Positions 6,926-9,035 of a DNA stretch of 9,035 bases are shown here, piece by piece. Below the pieces are notes generated by a model. It had not been told where the DNA came from. It was given only the letters and a program-made list of their open reading frames with translations, and did not search any database. A program made the translations under genes and the position numbers. Source of the stretch: Bacteroidales bacterium. Lineage in GTDB: Bacteria > Bacteroidota > Bacteroidia > Bacteroidales > UBA4417. Each line of letters begins with the position of its first letter. Positions within the stretch are counted from its first letter, which is position 1. The stretch is taken from contig JANXXZ010000325.1 in assembly GCA_025350385.1 (NCBI GenBank), positions 1 through 9,035 on the forward strand, read 5' to 3'.

Positions 6926-7196
6926 CTCTCATTGCACATTCCAGGCGAAGTTTAGGCATCAGGTACAACAATCATAATCTGAATTACCTGGAAAATAATG
7001 CCGTTCTCGTTGTTGACTCAACGGGTTGTGCAATGATCTCTCAGGTAATATAATACCCGGCTTATAATATTGGCAATCAAAGCATTTGAACGAAAATGAA
7101 AAATCACCAGTAATATTAATGTGTAAATAAAAAAATATGTTCATAGTAATCATATGTTTTATTATAGTAAAGTTCACTTACAGCAATAATTCATCG

Positions 7197-7204
7197 TAAC
7201 TTTG
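7197..7204 (+). promoter_or_regulatory. Probable -7 box of the T9SS gene
   Basis: TAACTTTG is a full match to the Bacteroidota -7 consensus TAnnTTTG and would start transcription near 7210, leaving a leader of about 67 bases before the ATG at 7277. The -33 position has no clear TTTG. The box overlaps the TTG at 7202 and so argues against translation starting there. Confidence 0.45.
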
Positions 7205-7276
7205 CCAACAGACAATTTCCAATACTTTACCCTGCAATTCTCTTCTCATAAACCCTCTTACAAACTCTTTCCAGCC

Positions 7277-8554
7277 ATGAAAAGTAAAATACTTTCAGCC
7301 TGCATTGTAGCGATTTGTTTTACGCTCAGTGTCCAATCGCAGACCAACCCGATAAATAATAACTCTTTACTCTCCGGCCAATTGATGTACAATCCGGAAA
7401 TTTCGCCTTTACTTCCTTTAACAGGAGTATTTGATAACCCGTCAAAAAGTCCTGCTGCTTTTGCTTCACTTGCCGATTCACTTCATGCAAGCAGCTGGGA
7501 TACGGTTTCAGCAGCTTTCAAGCTGGATAAACGCACTTTTTATGTGTATGATTCAGGAGGGCAGATCCTTGAATCCACTAAGAAATCAATCGATAAATCA
7601 GGATTAAACTGGCAAAATTTTTCACAACAAACCTATTTATACACCGGGTCGCAACTATCCAAGACTGTTTCAAAGCAGTGGGGCAACCTGGTATCTGATT
7701 GGAAAAACACCTGGAGATATGACTACTACTACGATACGCTAAATGTGCTTACCGGTTATATTATTAATACCTGGGAAGGCGACAGCATTTGGGTATATTC
7801 AGTCAAGTATGCTTTTGTCTATAACGCAAGCAAACAGGTCATAACAACATTAATCCAGTCGTGGAACCATAACCTGAAAGCCTGGGATAACAGCAGCCGC
7901 TATACAAATGCCTATGCAGGGGGAAATCTTTCATCTACTTTACTTGAGATATGGAATTCAACTTCTCTGACCTGGGACAACTATTCACGGGATACTTATA
8001 CCTTTGTTGGTGCAAACAATACAGAGATTCTGACTGAAAGATATGACCCTACAGGATCTGCATGGTTTAACTTCCGGAAACATACATTCACTTATATTGG
8101 CACAGGACTTAAAGATACTGATACGGAAACAATCTGGGACGGAACACAATGGGTCAATGCATATCAAAACAAATTTACATACACGAACAACGACTTAACG
8201 GATTACCTGGTAAAATCCTGGCAAGCCCACCTGAACGACTGGCGCAACCAATCAGAAGAAATAACCTATTATTCACAACATGAAGTTTTTGGAATAGGTG
8301 AGATTCCTGTTCAATCAGTCCTTGTGACCAACCCGGTAAAAAAGGGTTCATCACTGAGACTTATGGGTTTGGAGGAACGTTGTATCTACCGGTTAAGCCT
8401 CACAGCTATGAGCGGGCAAAAGGTGATGAATCTCAACGCTGTATCAAATGAAATAATTACTTTCAATAATAATATTCCAGCTGGTATGTACTTACTGAAG
8501 GCAGTATGCCCAGGTAAAAAAACACTGCTGCAGAAATTACTGATCACTAACTAA
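7277..8554 (+). CDS. T9SS-exported protein with eight 30-residue Trp repeats
   Basis: A 425-residue protein. Residues 1-21 are a signal peptide (MKSK, hydrophobic SACIVAICFTLSV, then QSQ). Residues about 85-332 are a tandem repeat of about 30 residues with the pattern W(D/K/V)N..(S/R)..Y.Y.......L........W. Its anchoring Trp residues lie at 112, 142, 172, 203, 233, 263, 292 and 322. Residues about 348-425 form a T9SS type A sorting domain: it starts VTNPVKKGSSLRL, has YRLSLTAMSGQKVM, and ends IPAGMYLLKA...KTLLQKLLITN. Bacteroidota proteins with this tail cross the outer membrane through the type IX secretion system and the tail is normally cleaved. The repeat resembles those of other uncharacterised Bacteroidota surface proteins. 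No enzyme motif is visible, so a binding or structural role is only a guess. The ATG at 7277 is preferred to the in-frame TTG at 7202, because the 25 extra residues would bury the signal peptide and the TTG lies inside a promoter-like box. A terminator follows, so it is probably a single-gene unit. Confidence 0.88.
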   Translation: MKSKILSACIVAICFTLSVQSQTNPINNNSLLSGQLMYNPEISPLLPLTGVFDNPSKSPAAFASLADSLHASSWDTVSAAFKLDKRTFYVYDSGGQILESTKKSIDKSGLNWQNFSQQTYLYTGSQLSKTVSKQWGNLVSDWKNTWRYDYYYDTLNVLTGYIINTWEGDSIWVYSVKYAFVYNASKQVITTLIQSWNHNLKAWDNSSRYTNAYAGGNLSSTLLEIWNSTSLTWDNYSRDTYTFVGANNTEILTERYDPTGSAWFNFRKHTFTYIGTGLKDTDTETIWDGTQWVNAYQNKFTYTNNDLTDYLVKSWQAHLNDWRNQSEEITYYSQHEVFGIGEIPVQSVLVTNPVKKGSSLRLMGLEERCIYRLSLTAMSGQKVMNLNAVSNEIITFNNNIPAGMYLLKAVCPGKKTLLQKLLITN

Positions 8555-8584
8555 GATAGATCAACAAACCTTTATAAATAGTTG

Positions 8585-8621
8585 AGAGGCCGTCCCGTTT
8601 AAAGGGGCAGCCTTTTCTTTT
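8585..8621 (+). terminator. Intrinsic terminator after the T9SS gene
   Basis: AGGC (8587-8590) pairs with GCCT (8610-8613), and GTCCC (8592-8596) pairs with GGGGC (8604-8608) across one C-A mismatch. The loop is GTTTAAA, and TTTTCTTTT follows. It lies about 30 bases after the stop codon at 8554. Confidence 0.8.
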
Positions 8622-8658
8622 ATGTCACGAATTCCTTTCTTCAACCAATGAATTATAT

Positions 8659-8666
8659 TACCTTTG
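8659..8666 (+). promoter_or_regulatory. Probable -7 box of the NYN-domain gene
   Basis: TACCTTTG is a full match to TAnnTTTG. TTTC lies 19 bases upstream at 8636-8639, close to the -33 element TTTG at its usual distance. Transcription would start near 8672, about 70 bases before the ATG at 8742. Confidence 0.45.
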
Positions 8667-8741
8667 AGAATCCCACCCCGAAAGCAAACCCTCCTGAACC
8701 AATTCAACGAAGGCAAATCAAGTTATCGAAGGTGGCTTATA

Positions 8742-9035
8742 ATGGATACAATTAAAGACCTCCGACTTGCCGTGCTGATTGACGCCGACAACGTCCCCTA
8801 CTCAAATATCAAAGGAATGCTGGAAGAAATTGCCAAGTATGGCACTCCCACTTTCAAAAGGATATATGCCGACTGGACAAAACCTACTGTTGCCGGTTGG
8901 AAATCAGTCTTGCTCGAAAATGCTATAACCCCCATTCATCAGTACAATTATACCACAGGTAAAAATGCCACTGACTCTTCCATGATAATCGATGCCATGG
9001 ATATCCTCTATACAGGTCGTGTGGATGGTTTTTGT
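8742..9035 (+). CDS. NYN-domain protein (LabA/DUF88 type), 5' part only
   Basis: The first 98 codons of a gene that runs off the window end. Residues 9-18 read LAVLIDADNV, the opening strand and acidic motif (D14, D16, N17) of the NYN domain, a PIN-like nuclease fold. Further on, KNATDSSMIIDAMDILYTGRVDGF (about 74-97) is the second family motif, with D78 and D84 as likely metal-binding acids. It is normally followed by a strand ending in SDSDF, which lies beyond the window. Members of this group often carry C-terminal OST-HTH/LOTUS domains and are thought to act on RNA, though few are characterised. No signal peptide is present, so it should be cytoplasmic. The ATG at 8742 places the NYN motif at the expected distance from the N-terminus. 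A terminator and a -7 box separate it from the T9SS gene, so it likely starts its own transcription unit. Confidence 0.88.
   Translation, partial: MDTIKDLRLAVLIDADNVPYSNIKGMLEEIAKYGTPTFKRIYADWTKPTVAGWKSVLLENAITPIHQYNYTTGKNATDSSMIIDAMDILYTGRVDGFC

Larger units (their letters stand above)
6850..7276. other. Divergent intergenic region between the kinase operon and the T9SS gene
   Basis: This stretch of 427 bases has no supportable gene; the longest reading frame on either strand has no family resemblance and low-complexity content. Next to the kinase it holds the TTAAC array and a -7 box. In the middle it has a 10-bp inverted repeat (6929-6938 with 7027-7036), an 8-bp inverted repeat (6983-6990 with 7042-7049) interlocked with it, and the short palindrome GTTGACTCAAC (7012-7022). 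The last 100 bases are very AT-rich and end in a TAACTTTG box. Confidence 0.6.

Noticed and set aside
6959..7177. Minus-strand reading frame of 72 codons in the divergent spacer
   Set aside because: AT-rich, low-complexity product with no signal peptide, membrane helix or recognisable motif. It lies in DNA that carries inverted repeats and the upstream region of the T9SS gene.
7202..7276. Upstream TTG start for the T9SS protein
   Set aside because: It would add 25 residues ahead of a clear signal peptide, and the TTG is part of the TAACTTTG box. The ATG at 7277 is much more likely.

Overview
The window reads as an ordinary chromosomal stretch from a member of the Bacteroidota, probably Bacteroidales-like. 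The evidence is a C-terminal type IX secretion (T9SS) sorting domain, a CarboxypepD_reg-like surface protein, a two-component pair resembling Bacteroides RprX/RprY, and upstream regions with the Bacteroidota -7 promoter motif TAnnTTTG and no clear Shine-Dalgarno sequences. Base composition looks even throughout. No tRNA, rRNA, CRISPR array, transposase or phage gene was seen.

Layout. Positions 1-161 are mostly non-coding, and no gene can be resolved there. A plus-strand gene (162-1448) encodes an exported protein with a CarboxypepD_reg-like domain. A small VF530/DUF2132 DNA-binding protein follows (1683-1919). After a repeat-bearing spacer comes a signal-peptide-bearing M3 metallopeptidase of the Dcp type (2185-4275). 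A two-way terminator and an imperfect palindromic repeat separate it from a convergent minus-strand two-component operon. That operon runs from a sensor histidine kinase, read here as two frames (6849-6484 and 6481-5234), to an OmpR-family response regulator (5216-4515). A 427-bp divergent intergenic region carries four phased TTAAC boxes in front of the kinase. On its other side is a T9SS-exported protein built from about eight 30-residue Trp repeats (7277-8554), followed by a terminator. The window ends inside a NYN-domain protein (8742 onward).

How the genes relate. Only the kinase and regulator clearly form a functional unit, and the phased TTAAC boxes are a good candidate for the regulator's own binding site (autoregulation). 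The plus-strand genes look like independent transcription units, each with its own spacer. Three of them encode exported proteins.

Most useful observations. The sensor kinase has an apparent -1 frameshift within a window of about 80 bp. The TTAAC array has 11/10/11-bp spacing. The T9SS protein has a very regular Trp repeat. Two families of palindromic intergenic repeats are present. I found no convincing new multi-gene system.
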